From DASYAN01 sp036501345 (GTDB taxonomy: Bacteria > Chloroflexota > Ktedonobacteria > Ktedonobacterales > Ktedonobacteraceae): a stretch of 7,826 bases of DNA. Below are positions 1-5,564 of this stretch, in pieces. The stretch lies in contig DASYAN010000446.1 of NCBI GenBank assembly GCA_036501345.1, positions 1 through 7,826 of the forward strand. The letters run 5' to 3'. The first letter of the stretch is position 1; every line of letters starts with the position of its first letter. Below the pieces are notes generated by a model. The model did not search any database. It was given only the letters and a program-made list of their open reading frames with translations, and was not told the DNA's origin. The position numbers and the translations under genes are program-made.

Positions 1-267
1 CTTCACCTTGGTCCAAAGGCCTTTATAGGTTGCCCCGACTTGGCGGGGTACATTGCAAGCCATCTGGGAGGGAAGATGAAAACGAACACGGATCTCATCA
101 TAGGTACCCTTCTGCAAATTGCGGGTATTGCTCATTTTTCCGTGTTCAAAAGCATATTTGCTCACGAAGTTAAGAGCATCTCGATATGCCAATTGTGTAG
201 CACGCAGTTGTGCAAATTGCTCCGGTGTGGTATGCAGTTTGAGTTTTGCAGAAAGGATTGTTTTCAT
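1..267 (-). CDS. tnpB: TnpB-family protein of an IS200/IS605-type element, N-terminal part, cut by left edge
   Basis: The minus frame opens at the ATG at 267-265 and stays open for 89 codons to the window edge. It begins MKTILSAKLKLHTTPEQFAQ and continues through LRATQLAYRDALNFVSKYAF to NVPRQVGATYKGLW. This is the typical N-terminal region of TnpB proteins, the RNA-guided nucleases carried by IS200/IS605 and IS607 elements, in the style I know from Ktedonobacter. TnpB cuts DNA next to a short TAM using an RNA made from the element's right end. The RuvC catalytic residues and zinc finger would lie beyond the edge, so activity cannot be judged. The start is supported by an excellent promoter directly upstream. 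No tnpA transposase is visible. An incomplete or decayed element is possible. The family call is firm; intactness is unknown. Confidence 0.85.
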   Translation of the reverse strand, partial: MKTILSAKLKLHTTPEQFAQLRATQLAYRDALNFVSKYAFEHGKMSNTRNLQKGTYDEIRVRFHLPSQMACNVPRQVGATYKGLWTKVK

Positions 268-273
268 GCTTCT

Positions 274-302
274 ATCATAGCAAATCTTCAAACATCTGCC
301 AA
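274..302 (-). promoter_or_regulatory. Sigma70-type promoter of tnpB, predicted leaderless start
   Basis: On the minus strand TTGGCA (302-297) and TATGAT (279-274) are separated by exactly 17 bp. The tnpB ATG begins at 267, only six bases after the -10 box. Transcription would therefore start at or beside the A of the ATG, giving a leaderless mRNA without room for a Shine-Dalgarno site. Confidence 0.7.
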
Positions 303-357
303 GGAAATTTAGTGTGTGAGTACTTTGTGGTATCCCCTGTGCCCAAACCCCAAATAA

Positions 358-551
358 GGGAGGCTCATTCCTCCCAATCCCCTCACTGATTCTTACCCAC
401 ATTTTTTGGAGATCGCCTATGGACCAGATCAATACTGTTGAGGCTGTGAAACAGTCAGCAATAACAATCAGTTCTTCTGGCCATTTCCCAAAATCCATTT
501 GTAAAATGTGGGTAAAAGACAGTCCCCTCAAGGGGATGGGAGGAATGAGCC
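358..551. repeat. Imperfect long inverted repeat, probable IS200/IS605-type end relics
   Basis: The left arm (362-405) contains GGCTCATTCCTCCCA and TTACCCACATTTT. The right arm (503-551) contains AAAATGTGGGTAA and, at 532-551, GGGGATGGGAGGAATGAGCC. Read outward from the centre, both arms run AAAATGTGGGTAA, then a variable stretch, then GGGAGGAATGAGCC, and similarity stops sharply at GAGCC. The left arm can fold GGGAGG/CCTCCC (358-363 with 370-375); the right arm folds TCCCC-TCAA-GGGGA (523-536). Sharp ends, subterminal hairpins and an adjacent tnpB fit element ends, possibly omega-RNA 3' regions. That identity is inference. Confidence 0.6.
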
Positions 552-641
552 GTTACGTTGAATGCCTCGTACAGCTGATCTCCAAGTACGATTCTGATTG
601 CTCAGAGAAAACTTCCTTCTAACGAATGGCAAGGGGTAACC

Positions 642-1067
642 TCAAGAGAGAGATAGCACTTGCTGGATCTCGGCGAGGAGTTCACAGATATGGAAGGGTT
701 TGTAGAAGACACGTTCTACCGCCGCTAACTCATCATATATTTGCTTATTCGTGGTAAGTGCAATAATGGGCGGCATAGCCTTCCATTGTGCCCGCAAGTG
801 ATGCAGAAAGGTGATGCCAGACATCGGTGGGATACTTAGATCTATGAGTATCAATGCAGGAGGCTCGTCGGATTGTTTGACACTTTCTATCCAACCTTCT
901 CCCCCGGTATGCTCTGTGACGCAATATCCAGCAAGCTCAAGCGCTCTACAGAGCATGTCACAAATTGCAGGATTGCGCTCGACCACCAAGACACGCCAGG
1001 AGGCATGAGAGGATTGCTTGCCAGTTTCATAGAGGCCATCGGATGAAGATGGTACAAGCATCACCAT
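642..1067 (-). CDS. Single-domain response regulator (REC receiver protein)
   Basis: With the start at 1067 this is a 141-residue protein of about 22 linker residues followed by one receiver domain and no output domain. The receiver begins with SWRVLVVERNPAICDMLCRA. The phosphoacceptor is D76 in ALILIDLSIPPMSG; the switch Thr is T105 or T106 in IIALTT, and the conserved Lys is K123 in FYKPF. The usual acidic pair is E30-R31, so one acidic residue is missing and phosphorylation chemistry may be weakened. Such proteins relay phosphate or bind partners. The start was chosen because AAGGG sits 8 nt before the ATG. The frame is open upstream to 1289, and a GTG at 1211 would give 189 residues including a protein-like segment (TWYIYFGDRLIYRAT), so a longer form is possible. 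No histidine kinase is in view. Confidence 0.8.
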   Translation of the reverse strand: MVMLVPSSSDGLYETGKQSSHASWRVLVVERNPAICDMLCRALELAGYCVTEHTGGEGWIESVKQSDEPPALILIDLSIPPMSGITFLHHLRAQWKAMPPIIALTTNKQIYDELAAVERVFYKPFHICELLAEIQQVLSLS

Positions 1068-1226
1068 AGCGGTTTCCCTTACCTTCATTTCAATGAGCTT
1101 CGAGGTTGCTGTTGCTCTATAGATCAGACGGTCTCCAAAATAGATATACCAAGTTGCGCCAGGATGCTCCTGGATTTCGCCATAGGGTTTTTGATCAAGC
1201 GAACGAAACACAAACTCCCATAAAGA

Positions 1227-1256
1227 ACTGTAGCACACAATCTCACAATTTGTCAA
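1227..1256 (-). promoter_or_regulatory. Promoter of the response regulator
   Basis: On the minus strand a perfect TTGACA (1256-1251) and TACAGT (1232-1227) are separated by 18 bp. Transcription would start near 1220. This rules out the upstream ATG at 1289 as start unless another promoter exists, and leaves either a short leader to the GTG at 1211 or about 150 nt to the ATG at 1067. Confidence 0.6.
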
Positions 1257-1305
1257 TCTTTTTGTGAAATATATGATGAGCCTCAACATTATGTTTCACT
1301 TTGTA

Positions 1306-1319
1306 TCACATTCATGTGA
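1306..1319. promoter_or_regulatory. 14-bp palindrome in the divergent promoter region, candidate operator
   Basis: TCACAT-TC-ATGTGA is a perfect inverted repeat with 6-bp arms. It lies 9 bp upstream of the -35 box of the HTH-GAF gene and 49 bp upstream of that of the response regulator. Its position suits a regulator acting on one or both promoters. The binding protein is unknown; the neighbouring HTH protein is an obvious candidate. Confidence 0.4.
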
Positions 1320-1328
1320 ATAGTGTGC

Positions 1329-1357
1329 TCGACAAATGTGGATCTGTGCGCTATACT
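1329..1357 (+). promoter_or_regulatory. Promoter of the first HTH-GAF regulator
   Basis: TCGACA (1329-1334) and TATACT (1352-1357) are separated by 17 bp. The predicted start near 1364 falls inside TGTGTT-T-AACACA (1357-1369), a perfect 6-bp-arm inverted repeat that could be an operator at +1. The roughly 85-nt leader is G-rich and can pair GGGAG (1390-1394) with CTCCC (1404-1408), or GGTGG (1394-1398) with CCACC (1413-1417). Confidence 0.6.
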
Positions 1358-1448
1358 GTGTTTAACACAAGTATGGTTAAGGAAACGAAGGGAGGTGGCG
1401 CATCTCCCGGTCCCACCAAAGGGATAGGGTCTCCGCGCTACTTTTTCG

Positions 1449-2444
1449 ATGAATGCGAACCACCACCCACCATCCATCTGGCGTGAGCTGCTGGGAAAGC
1501 TCACTGAACGTCCAATCGAACGGCAGCGCGTTGCTGATGCACTAGGCGTAAGTACCTTCACAATTACCCGCTGGGTCGAAGGCAAAGCTGAGCCACGAAT
1601 ACAGAATCTTAAGCGGCTCCCTGAGGTTTTTCCGGCCTACCAGGAGCAATTCACTGAGTTGATTCAAGCGGAACTCGCTCCTAATCTGCCACCTCTTCCT
1701 GCGCCAGCAGTTGATCGCTCTGAAGATAAAATACGCGCCGAGTATTTTGCCCGTGTATTGTCCATCTATGCCACTGTCAGTGGGCCCTTTCGGGCATGGT
1801 CAATCCGCAACCTGATCTTACAACAAGCTATTGAACAACTCGACCCAGACCTGACTGGCCTGGAGATCGCTCTCGTGCAATGTATTACACCTGCCAAGCG
1901 GGAACAGCAAGTGCGGAGCCTGTGTGAACGCATAGGTACAGGTTCTGCCCCTTGGGAGAATGGTGGTGAGTGGCGCCTTCTGTTCATGGGAGCAGAATCG
2001 TTGCCAGGCTGGACCTTCAAGCAAGGAGAGCCTGCTGTCGTACAGGATACGCAGCATAAACAGTGGCCACTTCCGGTGAGACTAGGTTTACATGAGCAAA
2101 GCGCTGTAGCTTGGCCCCTTCAGCGTGAAGGCAAGCTTGCAGGATGTCTGCTCGTGTGTAGCACTCAAAAAGATTATTTTAGTCAGGCACGCCTGTCCCT
2201 AATCGAGATCTATGTTAACATGATAGCTCTCTCATTTCACGATAAGGAATTCTATGCCCTGAGCCAAATCGCCCTAGAGGAGATGCCCATGCCCTCTCAG
2301 CAGCAGGAATTCATATCTATTACACACTTTCGCGAGCGTATTTCACATCTCCGACGCCAACATAGGTTCCTTCTCTCAGAGGCAGAGGCCGAAGTATTAG
2401 CTTTACAAGAAATTGAAGCCGAATTGTTAGGTACATCAGTATAG
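1449..2444 (+). CDS. HTH transcriptional regulator with GAF-like sensor domain (paralogue 1)
   Basis: This 331-residue cytoplasmic protein has an N-terminal helix-turn-helix at residues 22-46, seen in ERQRVADALGVSTFTITRWV followed by the EGKAEPR wing, the pattern of XRE-type domains. A linker leads to a GAF-like region (about 95-265) whose second half is clear: AVAWPLQREGKLAGCLLVCS, then a helix with DYFSQARLSLIEIY. The C-terminus ends EIEAELLG. GAF domains usually bind small ligands or mediate protein contacts, so a ligand-responsive regulator is likely; its ligand is unknown. The gene is the paralogue of that at 5876-6886: they share the order of domains, QCxxP, IRSL/VRSL, PW, FSQ and EIEAELL. 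The ATG at 1449 is the only one after an in-frame stop at 1425 and lacks a clear Shine-Dalgarno site. No terminator follows, so readthrough into the next gene is possible. Confidence 0.85.
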   Translation: MNANHHPPSIWRELLGKLTERPIERQRVADALGVSTFTITRWVEGKAEPRIQNLKRLPEVFPAYQEQFTELIQAELAPNLPPLPAPAVDRSEDKIRAEYFARVLSIYATVSGPFRAWSIRNLILQQAIEQLDPDLTGLEIALVQCITPAKREQQVRSLCERIGTGSAPWENGGEWRLLFMGAESLPGWTFKQGEPAVVQDTQHKQWPLPVRLGLHEQSAVAWPLQREGKLAGCLLVCSTQKDYFSQARLSLIEIYVNMIALSFHDKEFYALSQIALEEMPMPSQQQEFISITHFRERISHLRRQHRFLLSEAEAEVLALQEIEAELLGTSV

Positions 2445-2445
2445 A

Positions 2446-2475
2446 TTGATACAATTTGACGTCATATGATATACT
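2446..2475 (+). promoter_or_regulatory. Promoter of the SRPBCC gene
   Basis: TTGATA (2446-2451) and TATACT (2470-2475) are separated by 18 bp, starting immediately after the stop codon of the preceding gene. The spacer contains TGACGTCA (2457-2464), a perfect 8-bp palindrome that could be an operator. The leader to the ATG at 2610 would be about 128 nt and contains a small TGGTT/AACCA hairpin (2487-2506). Confidence 0.55.
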
Positions 2476-2609
2476 AAGACAACCTCTGGTTAGATGCTAC
2501 GAACCAAAGACTGCTTATAGAGAACAAACAATCGCCGGGTAAATGTACTGCTTCTAGTGTGTGTCTGTAGTGCCTCACCAAAAAAGCTCCGCATAAAGAG
2601 GGACTAGCC

Positions 2610-3518
2610 ATGGTAGAGCATTCTGCATCAGTTACGATCAAAGCACCTGTACATCAGGCCTATGAATTATTCACACATTTTGATGACTTTCCCAAGTTTA
2701 TGAGTTTTATAAAGGAAGTTACCTATTACGATGACCAGCGTAGTCACTGGGTTGTGCAGGTAATTAGACAGTATGAATGGGATGCAGTCAACGAGGATTG
2801 GATTCCCGATCAGCAGATAGGCTGGCATTCGACTGGAGGATTACATAATAGTGGCAAAGTCAAATTCCGCTCTCTGGGACCTGAGAGTACTATTGTCGAT
2901 GTGTACATCCAGTATACTCCTCCCAAAGGATTGCTAGGGCAACTTGGCGAGACAATAGGTGTCAGCAGCTATTTTGAAGCGATACTCCAAAAGGACCTGA
3001 ATAATTTTGCGCGTATGGTAGAGCAGGCCCCGCAAGGCTCTCTTGACCCAATGTCATCTCACTACCTATTTCATAATGAAAGTGCGGCTGCAAAGAAACT
3101 TGTCACCAGCAAGCAACTAGCCGTGTGGCACAAAGATCCGATGATGAGTCTACAGGCTCTGGCTGAACGTCAGGCCAGGATAGAGCACGAAACAGAACAG
3201 CGTCAACATCAACAAGCAGAGCGTGAAATAGCCAAACAGCTCAGGAAAGAACAGGAGCAACAGTCGATGCGGGAACAACAAGCTCTTCTGAAGCATGAAG
3301 CTGAACGCAGACGGCAGGAGCAGATTGCACACCAGACTGTTTTACACCGTACGACAGAGGTCCAACTTGACCCTCGCTATACCTACGCAGCATGGGCCCG
3401 AGGATTGGGAGACAAGGATGGTTTACGCGCCCGTATTCCCAACTTTACACAGGATCCAATGACTTCTCGGCGCCCTCCTAAACCAAAAATTTCAGCACCT
3501 TCTTCCCCATCCGTCTAA
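2610..3518 (+). CDS. SRPBCC (polyketide cyclase/Coq10-like) protein with long coiled-coil tail
   Basis: The 302-residue product starts with a SRPBCC domain (about 1-140). It opens with the characteristic strand and helix VTIKAPVHQAYELFTHFDDF-PKFM, then WVVQVIRQYEWDAV, GWHSTGG and GKVKFRSLG, and closes with a long C-terminal helix, LNNFARMVEQ. This fold forms a hydrophobic pocket for lipids, quinones or polyketides, and Coq10 relatives act as lipid chaperones. The substrate here is unknown. Residues 181-250 are almost pure Glu, Gln, Arg, Lys and Ala and should form a coiled coil. The end is basic and proline-rich (RRPPKPK). DPM followed by S, M or T and then S occurs three times (146, 176, 282). 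No catalytic residues can be named. GAGGGA at 2598-2603 supports the start. No membrane segment is seen. A family protein of about 150 residues would lack this tail. Confidence 0.8.
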   Translation: MVEHSASVTIKAPVHQAYELFTHFDDFPKFMSFIKEVTYYDDQRSHWVVQVIRQYEWDAVNEDWIPDQQIGWHSTGGLHNSGKVKFRSLGPESTIVDVYIQYTPPKGLLGQLGETIGVSSYFEAILQKDLNNFARMVEQAPQGSLDPMSSHYLFHNESAAAKKLVTSKQLAVWHKDPMMSLQALAERQARIEHETEQRQHQQAEREIAKQLRKEQEQQSMREQQALLKHEAERRRQEQIAHQTVLHRTTEVQLDPRYTYAAWARGLGDKDGLRARIPNFTQDPMTSRRPPKPKISAPSSPSV

Positions 3519-3587
3519 CATTATGACTGAAGGGCAACATGAAGGTGTGCAAAGGGGTTAAGGCGCAATGCATAATTCTCTGACGAA

Positions 3588-3621
3588 ACACATAGAAACG
3601 GCTTTTTACCTTTCTATGTGT
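3588..3621. repeat. Perfect 11-bp inverted repeat
   Basis: ACACATAGAAA (3588-3598) and TTTCTATGTGT (3611-3621) are exact reverse complements around a 12-nt loop. The stem is AT-rich and no T-run follows on either strand, so it is a poor intrinsic terminator. It may help stop or stabilise the SRPBCC mRNA end, or serve as a protein binding site; it lies 50 bp upstream of the next promoter. Confidence 0.6.
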
Positions 3622-3670
3622 AACTATATAAATTTAATGTTCAATATGAGAAGATTCACACGTTCAAGGG

Positions 3671-3699
3671 TAGACTTTCACTAATCTCTATGGTATACT
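3671..3699 (+). promoter_or_regulatory. Promoter of the small transcription unit
   Basis: TAGACT (3671-3676) and TATACT (3694-3699) are separated by exactly 17 bp, with a predicted start near 3706. Together with the terminator at 3931-3973 this defines a transcript of about 260 nt. Confidence 0.55.
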
Positions 3700-3822
3700 C
3701 GTATCCAATAGCAAGAGATATTCATAACAAAGAAGTTAGGCCTGTCTACCATTGTATGGGTAAAAAAGAGCATGGCTGTGCAGGCGTTAGTCAGCTTTGT
3801 ATCTGAGTGAGGTGTTCTGCCT

Positions 3823-3927
3823 ATGTGGTCAGTCTCAATAACGGTGCAACCAATACCGCTCCTGTTGATAATTGCAGCTGCGCCTGAGGCTGATACCAAC
3901 ATCGATAGCGACAGCAGCAATACATAA
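3823..3927 (+). CDS. Small 34-residue hydrophobic-acidic peptide, unrecognised
   Basis: I do not recognise this peptide. It begins MWSVSITVQP, continues with the hydrophobic stretch IPLLLIIAAA (about residues 11-20), and ends in a hydrophilic acidic tail, PEADTNIDSDSSNT. Support as a gene comes from context: GAGGTG ends 8 nt before the ATG, a near-consensus promoter lies at 3671-3699, and the intrinsic terminator stem starts three bases after the TAA. The product could be a single-pass membrane peptide, or be cleaved after AAA and exported, although the N-terminus lacks the basic residues of a standard signal peptide. Alternatively the unit is a small RNA that is not translated. The opposite strand also has an open frame here, but without a ribosome binding site and reading through the terminator stem. 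Confidence 0.45.
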   Translation: MWSVSITVQPIPLLLIIAAAPEADTNIDSDSSNT

Positions 3928-3930
3928 TCA

Positions 3931-3973
3931 CGCACTAGAGATATCAAGATCTCTGGTGCGTTTTTCTTTCTTT
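3931..3973 (+). terminator. Strong intrinsic terminator of the small transcription unit
   Basis: CGCACTAGAGAT (3931-3942) pairs with ATCTCTGGTGCG (3949-3960) over 12 bp, including one G-U pair, around the loop ATCAAG. TTTTTCTTTCTTT follows directly. It is oriented to end plus-strand transcription right after the small ORF. Confidence 0.85.
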
Positions 3974-4553
3974 CATTTTTTATACGCATTGGATTTTGGG
4001 CTCATCGATTATTCTTCACTCTTTGGGCCACCACTCTCAGATTGCAATGAATGGGAGTACTATTTCTACAAAATGGAAAGGAGCAATGAGCACTTCTTCG
4101 AAATGCATGAAAAGGTATGCGCAGTTCACTAATCGCAACGTAGCGCAACCCAGCAAGTCGGCTGGCCGTGCAACCGTTAATCCCTCTCGAGTTACGGATC
4201 ACGGATGGACCCGTTAGGCCAAACGGAAGCTTGCTGACGCTAACGGGACGCTGAAATGCGACAACAGCAAGGATACGATTGGATTAATACCATCCAAGTA
4301 ACTTGCCCAATTCGGGCCACACGCTCAATGGCGAGTGTAGTCTACTGCAGGACAATACTCTTACAATAGACTCAAGCTGTTGAAGTGCACATATCAAGAC
4401 GTTTTACGACGTTTTGAAAGACAGGATGGAAGAGTTCCTTTCGAGCTTTAAAGACGCTACAACGAACGACATATAGTCCCCAGTAAAAGCGTATACAAGA
4501 TAAACGGTAAGTGGGATACGAAGAGGCTTCCTAGTTACAAGGAGAGAAAGATC
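3974..4553. other. Gene-free interval with several hairpins
   Basis: No protein gene of either strand is convincing in these 580 bases; the open frames are short and compositionally odd. Successive inverted repeats are visible: CCAGC/GCTGG (4150-4165), CCCGTTAG/CTAACGGG (4210-4217 with 4240-4247), TTGGAT/ATCCAA (4279-4297), GCCC/GGGC (4305-4317) and TCAAGACGT/ACGTTTTGA with one mismatch (4394-4417). A structured RNA, or the remnant of a decayed mobile element, could sit here. No convincing promoter for the SWIM gene was found; TAGACT at 4367-4372 lacks a good -10 box at 17 bp. Confidence 0.4.
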
Positions 4554-4835
4554 ATGAATTCAAGTATGATCAGCAAAATTGCAAAAGCCAAACGCTATGC
4601 GGAAGAGCCAGAGCGCATTCAGTTCACTCGCTTTGAAGCCAGATTTCAGGGCGAGAACGATGTACATAGCACCACATATGATGATGGAACCTGGCAATGT
4701 ACCTGCCGCTTCTTTCACGATTGGGGCGACTGCAGCCATACGATGGCTATGCAGCGTATACTAGGAGTAACCATTCCTGCTGCACATCGTCAAGGTATTC
4801 CTGCAGGATTAGGCACTACTCCCCTCGTCCACTAA
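4554..4835 (+). CDS. Stand-alone SWIM zinc-finger protein
   Basis: The 93-residue protein carries a SWIM motif, CxC-x8-CxH, with C49, C51, C60 and H62 in WQCTCRFFHDWGDCSHTMAM. The residues before it (about 22-48: FTRFEARFQGENDVHSTTYD) form the usual beta strands that lead into the finger. SWIM domains bind zinc and are known from SWI2/SNF2 ATPases, MuDR transposases and MEK kinases, where they contact DNA or protein. Bacterial stand-alone versions have no defined role that I can name. The short length suggests an accessory or adaptor protein rather than an enzyme. AAGGAG lies 9 nt before the ATG and supports the start. A bidirectional terminator follows, and no operon partner is present. The motif is certain; the function is not. 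Confidence 0.85.
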   Translation: MNSSMISKIAKAKRYAEEPERIQFTRFEARFQGENDVHSTTYDDGTWQCTCRFFHDWGDCSHTMAMQRILGVTIPAAHRQGIPAGLGTTPLVH

Positions 4836-4885
4836 CCAATAAAATTACATGCTTGCAATCTTGCTCGATAGAAAATGAGATTTGC

Positions 4886-4933
4886 CTCGTATCAATTTCT
4901 AAGGCAGAACTCGCATCAATTTCTAAGGCAAAA
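4886..4933. repeat. Two-copy 24-bp tandem repeat
   Basis: Two head-to-tail 24-bp copies (4886-4909 and 4910-4933) share the exact core ATCAATTTCTAAGGCA and differ at only two positions, T/C at unit position 5 and G/A at unit position 22. They lie in the 3' untranslated region of the SWIM gene, directly before the terminator stem. Replication slippage is the simple explanation. Confidence 0.85.
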
Positions 4934-4937
4934 GAGA

Positions 4938-4977
4938 AGAGGCACTGAGATAACAATCGTCAGTGCTTCTCCTTTTT
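4938..4977. terminator. Bidirectional intrinsic terminator between convergent genes
   Basis: AGAGGCACTGA (4938-4948) pairs with TCAGTGCTTCT (4960-4970) around an 11-nt loop, with one G-U pair. On the plus strand CCTTTTT follows, ending the SWIM transcript. On the minus strand a pyrimidine-rich stretch including TTTT follows, so it can also end the transcript of the gene at 4988-5419. Confidence 0.75.
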
Positions 4978-4987
4978 GGAGAGCCAA

Positions 4988-5419
4988 CTAAGCTCTTCCA
5001 ATCGTAACATATAGCACGATAATAGCAGTAAACATGATACATGCCAGAATGGCAATAGTGATAAGATCTCTGCGCACATAAGCAAAATGCTCTGCAGTAA
5101 TAAGTGAGATTGCGTTGCGTTGTTGAGCCTTCTGCGCTGCACGACGACGAACGGCCATACGTGCTGCAGCACTGCCTTTGGGCATAGTAGCCTCGCTGTC
5201 ATCCTGCTTCTCAGGCTCTAGAGGAGCAGGCTGTTTTTTGGGTGTGATGGGTTTTTCTGGCGTAGAGACTGTTGTCAACGCAGGTGTGACAGTAGCCACG
5301 TTAGCAGTATCTGGCATCTCGCTGACCTCTGTCTCTGAACGTACAAGCTCAAAGCTTTTCTGGACTTTCGGCTTATTGCGCTGTGTCCCACTGCGTACAC
5401 TCGCAGATTTCTTTGGCAT
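4988..5419 (-). CDS. Tail-anchored membrane protein with disordered basic N-terminus, unknown function
   Basis: I do not recognise a named family. The 143-residue product starts MPKKSASVRSGTQRNKPK. It stays polar, Pro/Thr-rich and probably disordered to about residue 80, then has a very basic helix (ARMAVRRRAAQKAQQR, 87-101). It ends with one membrane segment (about 119-140: LITIAILACIMFTAIIVLYV) and only three residues beyond it. There is no signal peptide, so this looks like a tail-anchored protein with its long N-terminal part in the cytoplasm; the basic helix next to the membrane agrees. It could recruit or scaffold partners at the membrane, but nothing in the sequence indicates an enzyme. 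The start has GGTGAG five bases upstream. It has its own promoter about 140 bp upstream and shares a terminator with the SWIM gene. Confidence 0.75.
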   Translation of the reverse strand: MPKKSASVRSGTQRNKPKVQKSFELVRSETEVSEMPDTANVATVTPALTTVSTPEKPITPKKQPAPLEPEKQDDSEATMPKGSAAARMAVRRRAAQKAQQRNAISLITAEHFAYVRRDLITIAILACIMFTAIIVLYVTIGRA

Positions 5420-5564
5420 AGTTGCTCACCCCCCGCTCGATAGCCTGTCAAGGACATGTCAGCTTTTCGAGCTTCTCTACTGGACAATAAGACATTACTT
5501 TCTGGTTGATGAATCCAAGGTTTTTATGGCAGGATTAATAGCATCCTCAAGATCTTGTGCCCTA

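Larger units (their letters stand above)
268..641. other. Gene-poor interval with promoter and IS-end-like inverted repeat
   Basis: No convincing gene lies between tnpB and the response regulator. The interval holds the tnpB promoter and the long inverted repeat at 358-551. A 67-codon plus-strand frame (419-622) runs through the right arm of that repeat. It has no good ribosome binding site and its middle, reading MWVKDSPLKGMGGMSR, is simply the translated repeat arm. I regard it as a chance frame or a relic of a tnpB 3' end rather than a gene. Confidence 0.6.
3519..3822. other. Intergenic interval with hairpin, promoter and leader
   Basis: No protein gene is supported here. The interval carries the perfect inverted repeat at 3588-3621, the promoter at 3671-3699 and the approximately 117-nt leader of the small ORF. 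Two tiny frames in the leader, 16 codons from 3754 and 12 codons from 3771, precede the small ORF; neither can be called a gene. No convincing T-tailed terminator follows the SRPBCC gene. Confidence 0.5.

Noticed and set aside
419..622. 67-codon plus-strand frame as a gene
   Set aside because: It lacks a good ribosome site and its centre is the translated right arm of the inverted repeat; it may be a relic but not a supported gene.
3681..3989. 102-codon minus-strand frame with a signal-peptide-like stretch
   Set aside because: No Shine-Dalgarno before its ATG, it reads through the intrinsic terminator stem, and promoter, ribosome site and T-run all support the plus strand.
3996..4217. 73-codon plus-strand frame, with a 66-codon minus-strand frame overlapping
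   Set aside because: No ribosome site or recognisable domain; overlapping frames on both strands in a hairpin-rich region suggest chance.
4697..4948. 83-codon frame covering the tandem repeat
   Set aside because: It overlaps the SWIM gene in another frame, has no ribosome site, and reads into the terminator stem.
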